DNA from: Phoronis australis
Lineage: Eukaryota; Phoronida; Phoronidae
Direction of reading: 5' to 3'
Assembly (NCBI GenBank): GCA_002633005.1
Contig: NMRA01000042.1
Span: 945,153 to 1,009,152, forward strand
DNA: 64,000 nucleotides
Made by a program: the position numbers and the translations under genes. This document shows, piece by piece, positions 47,205 through 58,246 of this stretch (position 1 is its first letter; each line of letters opens with the position of its first letter). The notes under the pieces were generated by a model. It did not search any database, had not been told where the DNA came from, and was given only the letters and a program-made list of their open reading frames with translations.

Positions 47205-47495
47205 CTATTTTGTTTTGTCATTCCCATTTTTGGAAATATGTATATATAAATCTGTATATCTTACCACTTCATCTGGGAGGAATGTTAATCCATTCACATG
47301 TTTAAGGACCTGTCTCCCGCTACATGAGTTTGAGTTATAAACCTGCTTCTCCAGGATGGACTCTTTCCATTCATGATGTTGGTCAGGAGTTTCAAAATTC
47401 AGAATTGTGTCGCACCAATTTGTTTTTGAGTTTGTTGAAATTTTGACTCTGGCTAAAAAGAATAAGATCTTCCTTGCATTAAAATTTGCAGTCAA
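47205..47495 (-). other. Unidentified 96-codon frame in the transposon, also at 48776-49066
   Basis: Open frame beginning MTANFNARKILFFLARVKIS, with HHEWKESILEKQVYN. It lies downstream of the transposase core in both assembled copies. It may be the transposase C-terminus or a second product. No domain recognised. Confidence 0.35.
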
Positions 47496-47748
47496 CAGAG
47501 AATGCAGTCAGTAGCTAGTCATCACCATAGTTGCAGGGTCACTGAGCTCTACATGTTGTTTAGAGAATCGGTAGCATGCTGGTTGTGAATGGCCAATGAT
47601 TCTTTAATGTACAGTAATTCCTTATTAGTTTCTGTATCTCTCACTTGACTTCATGGATGTCACCTGAGCTGTATGCTGGCACTTGCTGTCCTATGTAAAT
47701 TATGAAGAATGGTAGGGAATATGCGTGCACAGCTGCCTTGAAACAAAC

Positions 47749-48529
47749 TTATTCTGCTGAAGGTAATAATGTCTGACCAGGGGAGGCTGTCTTTTGTTGC
47801 CCAAGGATCTGTTGCTCCTGAAATTGTGTGGGGGTTCCTGGATTCCTTCTCCTTTCTGCTCTCCTCATGCTCTGCTGCCGAATAAAATACAAATTGGATG
47901 CTTTTGCATTGCTGCTTGGCCATTGGAAAAAGTCTGTTGCATCCTGAATATTTACCTTTCCTTGCTTGCATGATTCTGAGATCTGACGTTTGGCAACCCC
48001 ACTTAGGCCATCGCAGTTCTCCTTGCCATGGCCAGCTTCAAAGTAAACCCACCTGGCTTTTATGTTGAAGATGTCTGTGTGATAATGGACTATGTCAATT
48101 ATATATTTGTTTCTGTATTGGCAGGATGGACTGTCTGTCCAGTGAATTACTTTCAGGTCAAGCACCAGGGTTTTCAAGCTTCTTGAGGATTGTGTGTTCA
48201 GCGATGGAGTTGTGGTTTGCTTCGTCAGAAACAAAAATCAAGTTCTTGTGTTCCAGTTCTTCCTTTCTATAGTATGCTACAACAGGGTAGAGGGTGACTA
48301 TTGTACTGTTCCAGTAAGCGCTTTGTATTTCGTTCGCGTTGCTACACGTGAAATTTTGTGCAAAATCCATGTGCACAACCATTTCATTTTGTGGTAGATC
48401 AGCCTTTAGTTCTCGGATAGCATTGTGTTGAGTTTTTACTCTGGAAACATTTTGCAAAAATTTTTTGTACTGGTGGTGCATGTGGGTTTGAAATTNATCT
48501 ATGAAGAATGGTTGGGAATATGCCTGCAC
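47749..48529 (-). pseudogene. Second copy of the transposase C-terminal half (assembly duplicate)
   Basis: Same fragments as 49320-50100 (DFAQNF core, HWTDSPSCQY, GHGKENCDG) with almost no differences. It stops at the N at 48496, so it lacks the N-terminal half. Probably the same locus assembled twice. Confidence 0.65.
48496..48496. other. Single-N assembly join
   Basis: A lone N at the junction of two near-identical 1.57-kb copies. Confidence 0.95.
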
Positions 48530-49319
48530 AGCTGCCTTGAAACAAACTTATTCTGCTGAGGGTGATAATGTCTGACCAGAGGGAGGCTGTCTTTTGTTGC
48601 CCAAGGATCTGTTGCTCATTCCACCTCTTAAGTAAAATTTTCACTTCCCACATCTCTCCCATGAGAGCACCAGTCCACAAATGATTGCGGTAGTGATTAG
48701 TGAGTACTCGACACACAGTTTCTAGGTTCTGTATGTGTGTGCATGTATAAATAATTTTGTTGTATATGCCCATTCCTATTTTGTTTTGTCATTCCCATTT
48801 TTGGAAATGTGTATATATAAATCTGTATATCTTACCACTTCATCTGGGAGGAATGTTAATCCATTCACATGTATAAGGACCCGTCTCCCGCTACATGAGT
48901 TTGAGTTATAAACCTGCTTCTCCAGGATGGACTCTTTCCATTCATGATGTTGGTCAGGAGTTTCAAAATTCAGAATTGTGTCGCACCAATTTGTTTTTGA
49001 GTTTGTTGAAATTTTGACTCTGGCTAAAAAGAATAAGATCTTCCTTGCATTAAAATTTGCAGTCAACAGAGAATGCAGTCAGTAGCTAGTCATCACCATA
49101 GTTGCAGGGTCACTGAGCTCTACATGTTGTTTAGAGAATCGGTAGCATGCTGGTTGTGAATGGCCAATGATTCTTTAATGTACAGTAATTCCTTATTAGT
49201 TTCTGTATCTCTCACTTGACTTCATGGATGTCACCTGAGCTGTATGCTGGCACTTGCTGTCCTATGTAAATTATGAAGAATGGTAGGGAATATGCGTGCA
49301 CAGCTGCCTTGAAACAAAC

Positions 49320-50961
49320 TTATTCTGCTGAAGGTAATAATGTCTGACCAGGGGAGGCTGTCTTTTGTTGCCCAAGGATCTGTTGCTCCTGAAATTGTGT
49401 GGGGGTTCCTGGATTCCTTCTCCTTTCTGCTCTCCTCATGCTCTGCTGCCGAATAAAATACAAATTGGATGCTTTTGCATTGCTGCTTGGCCATTGGAAA
49501 AAGTCTGTTGCATCCTGAATATTTACCTTTCCTTGCTTGCATGATTCTGAGATCTGACGTTTGGCAACCCCACTTAGGCCATCGCAGTTCTCCTTGCCAT
49601 GGCCAGCTTCAAAGTAAACCCACCTGGCTTTTATGTTGAAGATGTCTGTGTGATAATGGACTATGTCAATTATATATTTGTTTCTGTATTGGCAGGATGG
49701 ACTGTCTGTCCAGTGAATTACTTTCAGGTCAAGCACCAGGGTTTTCAAGCTTCTTGAGGATTGTGTGTTCAGCGATGGAGTTGTGGTTTGCTTCGTCAGA
49801 AACAAAAATCAAGTTCTTGTGTTCCAGTTCTTCCTTTCTATAGTATGCTACAACAGGGTAGAGGGTGACTATTGTACTGTTCCAGTAAGCGCTTTGTATT
49901 TCGTTCGCGTTGCTACACGTGAAATTTTGTGCAAAATCCATGTGCACAACCATTTCATTTTGTGGTAGATCAGCCTTTAGTTCTCGGATAGCATTGTGTT
50001 GAGTTTTTACTCTGGAAACATTTTGCAAAAATTTTTTATACTGGTGGTGCATGTGGGTTTGAAATTCGTCCTGTGCCATCCCATGCTGGTCTTCACTATC
50101 TTCATTTTCTTTTTCCGGTCTACTTCTACTCATTTCCATTCTTTGAATTCCACTTTGTCCATAACATTGTCCTGCAAAGTGCCGTCTACCATTTCCCTCT
50201 TTTAGTCTTCAGTTACCTTCTTGCTCACTGCTTCAGGATTTGGCGAAATTTCTATCCCAAGAGACCGCACACATTTCAGCTTCATAGCGAAATTTTGATG
50301 TTTACTACGGAGACAACTATTTCTAGTTATCAGTTTAGTGAGTATTAATGTATTTGGAACGAAGGCGGCAAAAAACAGCTTTGGAAACTTTTATGTCTGG
50401 ATTTTCTGATATAAACTTTTCATGTAGGTTTGTCAAGTAATCAGTTAGTACACGAGTTTGGTGTTTTTCACTTTTAGTCCCAATTTCTGTTTTCTTGCAG
50501 TCATTCTTCCCAGGTATATTCACGCTGTTGTCATCTCTTTGACTACACGTTTCTTGATCACTTTCTCATTCTGGACACAGCAATGGTTTTTTTTTTTTTT
50601 AATACACTGCGGGCTATGCCCGTTTCCTTGCTCATTCTTTCAATGGATCTGTATTTCCTTATAAAGCCCCCGCTGACGACATTTGGGATCACTCGCCTTT
50701 TCTTTTGCGTTGTGTTTTTCTCTTTTGACAATTTGATCTCGGTAATCATAGCGTTTGCCATAACCAGCTTTTTCTTAATGCGTTTAGGAACCTTTCTGGG
50801 TGTAAGCCCAAGTTCGCGAATGTCTGCATTTGACTTTGATTTTGATGTGCCTTTTTCTTATACATTTGATAATGTACTTTGTTAGGCTGGTTTGGGGCAG
50901 GTGCCCCTGGAAGTACATATGGGTCACGCTTGAAAGCGCGCGCCAGAAGATGACGCTGCAT
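49320..50961 (-). pseudogene. Broken DDE-like transposase of an unnamed invertebrate family
   Basis: Fragments in several frames follow the order of a transposase-like family that I recall from cnidarian, fish and other animal genomes. Order: a basic N-terminus (50961-50560), TDYLTNLHEKFISENPDIKV (50440-50380), a Cys/His segment with KHQNFAMKL (about 50300-50260), then the catalytic-looking core MVVHMDFAQNF, NEIQSAYWNSTIVTLYP and FVSDEANH (50060-49760), then after a frameshift HWTDSPSCQYRNKY and ARWVYFEAGHGKENCDG (49735-49580). Frames change several times and in-frame stops interrupt it, so it is dead as assembled. The family name is unknown to me, and its assignment rests on remembered motif order. 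Confidence 0.65.
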
Positions 50962-50965
50962 CTAG

Positions 50966-51980
50966 ATGATCAAAGCAGGCCCAAGCCAAGGTGCTTGATG
51001 TTGACAATCTTTCTTTATAAATATAGTGTGTAAATATATTGTGTAATGCATTAAATTATTAAAGTTGGTTGATTTTGACAGCCTTTCCATCAATTTAATA
51101 AAGACAAATACATATGAACAAGGTTTGAGATATATTTGTTTCTCATGATTGAAGAGGAAAACCAATTATTAAAAAAAGAATTCAAGCTGATGTAACAGGC
51201 GCGGCCAGCCGCCAGGATTCGATCCATAACATCACGTTGTGCCTTTCTAAAGAGTGAACACAATATGGCTGTGTTACCTCAGCTTTTATTTACAAATACA
51301 ACTATCATGAAATGCGTTATATATTCATGATATATATTAATTACTTAGTATGTTGGTTTGATAGCAGTATTGGTAATACTACTTCCCTAGCAGGTTTTTC
51401 ATGTTTACAGTAACTTGTACATAAACGGCTCACTTGTCTAATAAAGATAGTCCACACTTTGCTGCTATGAGTGTACTTGAGTGTTCTGCACTTAGTTACT
51501 GAATACAACCATCTCACTGACATACCAAGACAGTCGACACACAATACCACGCTGCTGCCAAGTTCACTAGTACTCCTTGAGTTACACTACAATGACCAAA
51601 GCAAGAGTTAACCACATAAACAGATACACAATGGTTACTCAGCAAGATGGAATGCAAGTTATACACAGTAGCTTGTTACAAAGCAGGCGTGATACAACAC
51701 ACACTGGCATGGAAAGCCATTGAGAGAAAGAAAATCAGAAAAACAACACTACCAAGAAATATTCCAAAGACTGTCATCCCTCTAATGTAAACTGTACAAT
51801 AACAGCATCATCTGTCTCTGATAACAACTGCAGGTAAAGACACATTCATATAATGTAAACAGACTAAAACATTATCAAACTGGTCTAAACATTCTCTTGG
51901 CTATGACAGTCAACCACAGTAAGTTACTTATAACGGATAACTTGAAATAACTATTGCCAACTCCTCGTCAAGGACAAGCC
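50966..51980. other. No gene seen
   Basis: AT-rich DNA. GGATTCGATCC near 51216 resembles a polymerase III B box but no tRNA fold was supported. Confidence 0.5.
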
Positions 51981-52033
51981 TTAAGAAATGATTTACTAGC
52001 TTCTTTAACATTACATCACATTTTTACCTCAAC

Positions 52034-52246
52034 TCAGAAAGTGACATGCCGAAGATAGGACAAAAGCTTTGAAGGCTTCAGGAATGCTATCGTCTGCATA
52101 TCGGTGTCCACAGTATGCAGTTCCTCACTCCCTTTTCTCACAGCGTTCACTAACAGCGTCATGCCGTCCTTGTTGTAAGCAAGGACGGCCCCTGCCAGGG
52201 AACTCGCAAACAGACCGTACTTGACATGTGTCTGCCGAATGACCAC
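52034..52246 (-). pseudogene. KYG-F module, copy 2
   Basis: TVKYG-type frame VVIRQTHVKYGLFASSLAGA, then VLAYNKDGMTLLVNAVRKG and LKPSKLLSYLRHVTF followed by stop. It aligns along its length with block a, and the reading frame shifts just before it. Confidence 0.55.
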
Positions 52247-53635
52247 ACTGTCTCACCACCGTCTACTAGTTCTAACAGTGCAAGTGCCAATGCCTCAACT
52301 TCTTCAAAGCCGGGCAGATGGAGGTGTCGAACGGACATTAAAACATCCTGGAGTGCGGGACTTTCCTCTGCAGTGACCGTTTCCGAAGTCGTGAGTGCAG
52401 CATTGGAGCTCACGTGATCAATGGGGTCATCGTAAACCACCACCTCTTCAACCTCTACACCCTCGTCTTCCGACTCGCTCTCGTCTGGCTCTTGGTGCGA
52501 TTGCTCTTCATCCACTGAAATGGCAATTAAAGTATTCTTACGACATACCGTCAAGAGCATGTTGTTACTTACAAAGCAGTGCTATCACTAATTGGCATAG
52601 CTAATTTCTATCGGAAAGTATTAAGTGGCAAATTCAGCTACGCAGCACAGGTCTCCTCACCCTTCTCGACATAATATTCCTTGGATTTGAAGCTGGTAGA
52701 CTGACAGTACGCGTATTCTACGCCTAAGAGTTCCTCCTCTTCTGGGTCGGTGTACTGCTGTGGGTACGGGGGCAGCGAAGTTCGGCTCGAAGAGGTGGCC
52801 CTTCCCGAACAACACCTCAGACTGCTGGTTCAGCCGTTGGATGAGCCTGGGATCAAGGCACGACGTCAATCGGCCCTGACCTCCAGCTACGCGAAGCGAC
52901 TCCATTTGCTGGTTCTACTGTACTGCGAACGCGATGAGGTACACCTGAAACACACGTTAGATACGGCAGCATAGAAGGATGTGTTTTTCCAGCAAATTGA
53001 AATTCATCAATGTACAGCTACAAAGAACAACGTTTAACCACGCACTTATTCTACATCAGATATCCTACTGAGACATGCGTATTTCGTCCCGAAAGACGGT
53101 ATAAAAAGTTGGTTTCATTGCATGTAGCGCACAAGGGAAAGTTTTAAGGAGAAATCTTTCTCTATTAACACGTCTGATGGCCAGACAGGTGTGGTTACCT
53201 GGAACGGTGTAAGACTGCATCGTTGCGATGGCACAGCGTTGTACAAGTGGGACTGGAGACCCTCCAGTCAATTGGTACCCCTTTGACACCTGTACTTCTT
53301 CAGCTCTACGCCGTTAACTGTCACCACTTTAGTACATACGTACAGTTAGATCCCTTGTGGATCCTGGAGGGCAGTTAGAAAAGTTACAAACAAGATTAAA
53401 CCAGTGTCATCACAGAGTGGACAGTTTTCAGAGAACAGATGGCTATACAATAAGCATGGGGTATTGGATTTGTGCTCGACTTGTGGGACAGTGTTATTCT
53501 GACAAGCCGACCACTAGCAATCGAACAATATTTTGCGTACCCACCACGAACACGAGCTTTGAATGACACATCATTATAGTTAATTCTGCTTGCACCAGGA
53601 TAGCCGAATACACTGTGCACTCAAAGGACACCCAC

Positions 53636-53779
53636 CTGCATGCAGCTCAAGTGTTTGCTAGCTGTTGTCCAGTGGCAGTCGACCGCCTCACGGGACTTGA
53701 ACAGCGGAATCCCGTCCACGTCAAGTCCCACAAGTCCCTTGAACTCCTCCAGGATTCGTTCGATTTCACATGCTGTCTC
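53636..53779 (-). pseudogene. Exon-like block b of the transposon-type gene
   Basis: Open for 48 codons between AATCTTACAG and CAG|GTGGGT. Sequence ETACEIERILEEFKGLV then GLDVDGIPLFKSREAVDCHW. It is intact in itself. Confidence 0.55.
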
Positions 53780-53910
53780 CTGTAAGATTTAACAACATAC
53801 GAACGACTCACTTCAAAGCTTCAGCGCTGGTACAGCATTACTTAAAAAACACTGCACCCATTGAGCAGTAAAAACAATACCGTGATTCTAATGTGGCGAG
53901 TTTACTACAG

Positions 53911-54300
53911 CTAACTTACTTCTACCCCACGTGTTATTCTCCACACGTAAGACTTAAGCTGATGAGGCTTGATGAAAGGCATCATCTGGTCGTCGCTGTA
54001 GCCTGAGTACAGGTCTTCATTTCCCAGGCGTACTGCTCTGGCAACCTGCAATACGTCACCTTTGTTGTAGGCTAGCAGTGCCCCTGCCATGGCACTCATA
54101 AAGATGCCATATTTCGAGTGGCTCTGCTTGATGACGACCCCATCCCAGCGATGGAGCCAGTGGCGGATGTCCAGCTGAACAACCATTCCCTCCCTGATCC
54201 AGTCTTCAAACAGAGTTTCATACCACGAGGTTCCACCATGCTGGTCGGGCCAGGTTATGTACTTGGATGGGTGACCGCCTGGTTTGCTTTTACAATTCTT
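53911..54300 (-). pseudogene. Exon-like block a: KYG-F module, copy 1
   Basis: Open from about 54290 to the GTAAGT donor at 53919. Shows HGGTSWYETLFEDWIREG, then HSKYGIFMSAMAGALLAYNK and LKSYVWRITRGVE. Its second half is homologous to 52034-52246. Confidence 0.55.
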
Positions 54301-54364
54301 TCATTTCGCTTTCAAAGTTTTTTGTTCTCTTTCGTGAGTTTGATTAATTTTTCTTCTAGTGTGC

Positions 54365-54850
54365 TTATTTTTCTGGCAGCTGTTTGCAGTGCTTTAGACC
54401 ATTTCTTTTTCTTAGTTCAAAGTTTGATTGGCACCCAGTCCCTGTTCTTGTTGTTGAACTTTCAAAGGATGCTCGCTCACCACCGTTGTCGATATTTTCT
54501 TGTTCACTTTGTTTCGATTGTTGTGTACGATTCTTAATGTTTTCCCTACTTTGTCTTTTCCAGATTCTGTTCTCTCTTACTTCACATTGTTTTGCTTCGC
54601 TTAGAGCAGTAATAGAAAGTTTGTGCTGTTTGGTTCGTTGCCTTTCCTTTTTAGAAAATCTCTTAAGAACTGTGTTCTCAAAAAGTGAAGAATGTTGGAG
54701 AAACAAACTTGTTCTGCTGAGGATGATAATGTCTGACCAGGGGAGGCTTTCTTGCCCAAGGATCTGTTGCTCCTGCCTCGTAAATAAAGTTTTCACTTCC
54801 CAAGTTTCTTTCGCAGTAGTGATTAGTGATTTCTGAGGGTTATATAGCGA
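54365..54850 (-). mobile_element. Fragment of an element related to the 46.9-51.0 kb transposon
   Basis: Shares the TCTGCTGAGGATGATAATG to GATCTGTTGCTC block and flanking AAGAACTGTGTTC and TTTTCACTTCCCA words with 46870-47110. It encodes a highly basic Lys/Arg/Gln-rich 143-codon frame, compatible with a transposase N-terminus. No complete domain. Confidence 0.5.
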
Positions 54851-55688
54851 CTGAATGCTCTTGGTACAAAGATCAACCCTGATCCATCTTCAGATAGTGC
54901 TTCTGTCTAATGAAAAATAAAGCGTCATTGTCATCATCACAAACGTGTGAATGAATACGAGTTGCAAACATTACAATTTAATGTGGGTTTCACTTAAGAG
55001 CATACTTCTACATCTAGGTATGATATGATCATTCTTTCCACTGCGTTTGAATCAGTCTTACACATATCTGAAGGCGTGAGTGCAACTGGATTATTAGCAT
55101 TTGACAGTCAGTAAAAATGATATATTAATAATCTTTTTCACAATTTTTAAAGCTATTCTTGAGAAAAAGTCTATTTATACATTGCACTTTATGCCCTGAC
55201 CTAAACTGAACAGAGCGGGGTTGTCAGTATGGTTGCCTTGGCATCTTTTAATGGACAATTAATTTTGAACACTATTTTGGTTCAGCCTATTTGTTAATAA
55301 AAAATTCAAAACCATAGTTTGTATGGAGATATTTCCCAAACTGAACTCTTTATATCGTATTGCCACCTTTCCAAACACTACAAAAATTAACATTTCCCTG
55401 TTAACTTCACTTGATCTTTTAACATTGTTGAGATTGTTTGAAGGAAAACTAAAAACTTGTCTTGGAAGCCAATGTTCTCTTAAATAAGTTAGAACAATGA
55501 ACATTAGCTATTGATGATATTGTAGCGGTGGTATTAAATGCAGCGTTGTGTTTTATGTGTGTGGGGTGGATGACCGCCGGTGTCGACCTGACGGATAGAT
55601 GCTCAGTCGTTTTGAAGTTTGGATATTTAAAAAGCAGGAGTAAAAGGAGATTCGAATTGATTAAAAATACAATCGTCATTCTAATTTA

Positions 55689-55883
55689 TTGATGTTGTCG
55701 AAAATTACAAACAGTAGTTATGAGAAAGAATTTATCAGAGACTATGAAGCAACCCTAAAACTTTTAGACGAAACTATAGTAGACTTACAAGACGTCACTC
55801 ATGTTTTTAAGAGTCTGACTGGAGCGGGTTTCAAACCCCAGACAGCCCGCCAAAACTGCTTGTGCACAGCTTTTTATAACTAA
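55689..55883 (+). other. Unidentified 64-codon open frame
   Basis: Frame beginning MLSKITNSSYEKEFIRDYEA, with an amphipathic LKLLDETIVDLQDVTHVF helix. Possible coiled-coil exon, or chance. No family recognised. Confidence 0.25.
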
Positions 55884-55939
55884 ACAAATGCACGTGAGGG
55901 TGAGTCCATGACGTAATGAAACACCCCCTATTAGAAGAG

Positions 55940-56310
55940 TCAATTAATAAAATGGCGCGAAACTTTAACTCTATAATTCACAAAGGGAGAGAGCTCACCC
56001 ATCCTGGCCCACCGCTTCGCTTCCCACACCCTCCGCCAATGGTGCTTTTTGGCGACCTCTTCTTTCCGATAGAGTTCTGAGTGCTGTGCCTTCCTCTGGT
56101 GGTGATGGGTTTGGTGGGCCCTAGGAGACCTGAAACCGCATGAGCAAGTGTGCAAAATAGTAGTGCGGCAGCATGTCGTCTCGTGGTGGATAAGCTGCGA
56201 AACCTGTGTGAATTCTTTACTACAATCTCTGCATCCGTATTGCCTCAAGCTCTTCTCTATGATCTCCTCGTACTCTCCAGCCTCTGGATACAATGGCACC
56301 AGCATTGCAT
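55940..56310 (-). pseudogene. Zinc-finger fragment fused to the gypsy remnant
   Basis: Frame with YGCRDCSKEFTQVSQLIHHE then TTC, followed by a second Cys/His cluster (CSCGFRSPRAHQTHHHQ) and a basic KKHHWRRVWEAKRWAR stretch. Such N-terminal fingers occur in some retrotransposon and transposon proteins. The join with gypsy RT is near 56300. Confidence 0.4.
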
Positions 56311-56771
56311 AAACCAAATGGCATGATGGTAAATTGATAGTGTTGCCCTCTGTCAGTCACAAACGCCATTTTGGGTTTGTCTTCTTCTGACATGGGGACT
56401 TGCCAGTACTCACTTGCTAAATCTAGCGTGGAGATGTACGACATATTGCCAAGTTGGTCAAGATATGTGTCTATGCGTGGCAGGGGAAAAGCATCTTTTC
56501 TCGTAGCCGAATTGACTTTTCTGAAGTCAATGCAGAACTGCCAATCAGACGGATTTTTACTAGGTTCGTTAAGTCGGGCTGTGTCTTTGTCTTTTCTGAC
56601 AAAGACAATGGGTGATGCCCATGGACTGTTAGTGGGCTCAATCACGCCTGATTTTAACATTTGGTTAATTTCAGCGTCTGCTATTTCACGTTGCATTATA
56701 GGTAACCGTCTAGGGGGTTGCTTTATAGGAGTATGGATACCCGTGTCAATTGTGTGAAAAGCTTTAGCCAT
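56290..56771 (-). pseudogene. Reverse transcriptase N-terminal part, truncated
   Basis: IDTGIHTPIKQPPRRLP, NSPWASPIVFVRKD, DWQFCIDFRKVN and STLDLASEYWQVPM are diagnostic gypsy RT motifs up to motif A and FGLCNA. The downstream catalytic YxDD half is missing. It is in the same frame as the protease but separated by a stop codon. Confidence 0.85.
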
Positions 56772-56777
56772 GCGTCC

Positions 56778-57400
56778 TTACTCGCCGTTAGGGCCAGCAA
56801 AGACGTCTGAAAATTCGACTATTAGGGCTGTAACTTGAGCGGCTTGATCGGCATTAAGACCTTTGATCGCGCTCTTATACATGGGTTCTAAATGGCTGGC
56901 CAGTGAACCGTTTTCCAACCCTGAAGGTTTGTTGCGGTCACTAGTCGCTACACCACCCGTACATTTACGGTTCGGACGTAGAGATATCTGTAACCCCTTG
57001 ATAAAAACGAAGTCCTTTTGGGGAAATTTAAATGTTTGACAACTATTTTGTTTCATGAAATCGAGACCCAAAATAATTGGTATGTTGATATCAGCGACAA
57101 GAAAATTGTGTGAAAATTCCAAATTTTCCACACTAAACGAGATTTCGAGGTACCCGAAATCTTTAATCAAGTTTCCACTCGCATCATAAAGCGGACTAGT
57201 ATTTGGACACAGTTCACGGGTATTCAACCCGATTACTTCAAAAATGACGGACATCAACGTACGAGCTGAACCCCCGTAATACAAGGCATCAAATGCTTCA
57301 CCAAAAATATTTACAGTAAGGAAAAGACAGTTAACATTATTTGCATCGAAAGCAGCTGAATCTCTGGTCTCAGACCCAGCCGTTTTCAGTTTAAATTAGG
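56778..57400 (-). pseudogene. Retropepsin domain of gypsy pol, catalytic motif altered
   Basis: The frame shows GEAFDALYYGGSARTLMSVI at the active-site position, where the family has D-S/T-G. It continues with HNFLVADINIPIILGLDFM, the typical second half of the protease fold. It then runs to DVFAGPNGE and an in-frame TAA at 56778-56780 before RT. Confidence 0.75.
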
Positions 57401-57545
57401 GTTTTGCCCATTTGCTGCTTGGGATCTCGAGTCGGCCTGACGCTCGGCATTTGCTGAGCGGTTCCTTGAGCGACAGTTGAGAGTAATATGTCCACTCAGG
57501 CCACATGAATGACATATTACAGGTTTTCTCTGTTCTCTATGAACT
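57397..57545 (-). pseudogene. Gag zinc knuckle
   Basis: CHSCGLSGHITLNC fits CX2CX4HX4C exactly (nucleic-acid-binding nucleocapsid knuckle). It is followed by an Arg/Asn/Gln-rich tail and a TGA. Confidence 0.8.
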
Positions 57546-57546
57546 C

Positions 57547-58219
57547 TCAACTGATTTTTAGATCATCAACTTCTTTGCGTAATTCGCCATATTGACGCGC
57601 AATTATGCTAGAATCCGCCTTATTTGGCGCGTTCACATTGCATATGCGTTCAGGGTCATAACGTTTACGGTTGCATGGTTGTGTGCTTTCAAAAGCTTCA
57701 AACTCTACTGCCAGTGCAATCGCAGCATCAGTAGATATCGGATGGTTAAATTGGACATGCCTCTGTAAGGCTTTGTCCCCAAGGCCAGCAATAAACTGAT
57801 TAATAACCAAAATTTCTCGGGAAGTGACTTCCAGTTCAGGATGTGCTTGTGTAGCCAGTCGGAGCGCATAACCATAATCGGCAACTGATTCATTTCTGTT
57901 TCGTTTTCGGGATTTAAATTCGCACTTGTATGCTGTAATTCTCTCCGGGGGATTAAATCTCTTTGACAGTGTTTCTCTTAGTAGACGATAATCGGATAGT
58001 TGATGTGGAGTTAGTTCTGACATCACTCACAGGGCAGCGCCTCTTAGGCAAGTCGAGAGTTGTATGGCCCGTTTCATCTTTAGTCCACCCATTCCACCTA
58101 CTAATTATTTCAAACTGCCGAATAAAATCCGTCCAGTCACATGTCTTTCCGTCAAATGAAGAAGTTTGTTTTTGTTTTCTTTTTACAAGTAAATTACTTG
58201 TTTGTGGTACTGAATGCAC
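57547..58219 (-). pseudogene. Gag capsid region, frameshifted
   Basis: SFDGKTCDWTDFIRQFE (58150-58100) is a typical gypsy gag opening. After a frameshift and a stop near 58025, the second part reads SELTPHQLSDYRLLRETLSK and ESVADYGYALRLATQAHP, ending in a coiled LRKEVDDLK. The frame shifts again in an A run before the zinc knuckle. Confidence 0.75.
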
Positions 58220-58246
58220 TGGGCCTTAGCAAATAGTGAGGCCTCA

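Larger units (their letters stand above)
46931..50067. repeat. Near-identical 1571-bp tandem duplication around a single N
   Basis: Copy 1 (about 46931-48495) and copy 2 (about 48503-50067) are offset by 1571 bases and differ by only a handful of SNPs. They meet at the lone N at 48496. As at 19930, this looks like a contig-end join rather than a biological tandem. Confidence 0.8.
52034..54300 (-). pseudogene. Multi-exon transposon-type gene, broken
   Basis: A minus-strand series of exon-like blocks with good splice sites. Block a ends 53920 (GAA|GTAAGT) and reads WYETLFEDWIREG...VVIKQSHSKYGIFMSAMAGA. Block b is 53636-53779 (48 codons, phase 0, IERILEEFKGLVGLDVDGIP). Block c is 53199-53289 (GYQLTGGSPVPLVQRC). 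Block d is about 52660-52934 (DPRLIQRLNQQSEVLFGKG, then after a frameshift EEELLGVEYAYCQST). Block e is 52034-52516 (an acidic region, LHLPGFEEVEALALALLEL, then after another frameshift VVIRQTHVKYGLFASSLAGA). Block order matches uncharacterised, transposon-associated proteins that I recall from fish and invertebrates. At least one in-frame stop and two frameshifts break it. Notably, blocks a and e carry the same module twice. Confidence 0.55.

Noticed and set aside
51190-51270. Possible tRNA suggested by GGATTCGATCC
   Set aside because: Only a B-box-like word; no acceptor stem or anticodon arm could be drawn.
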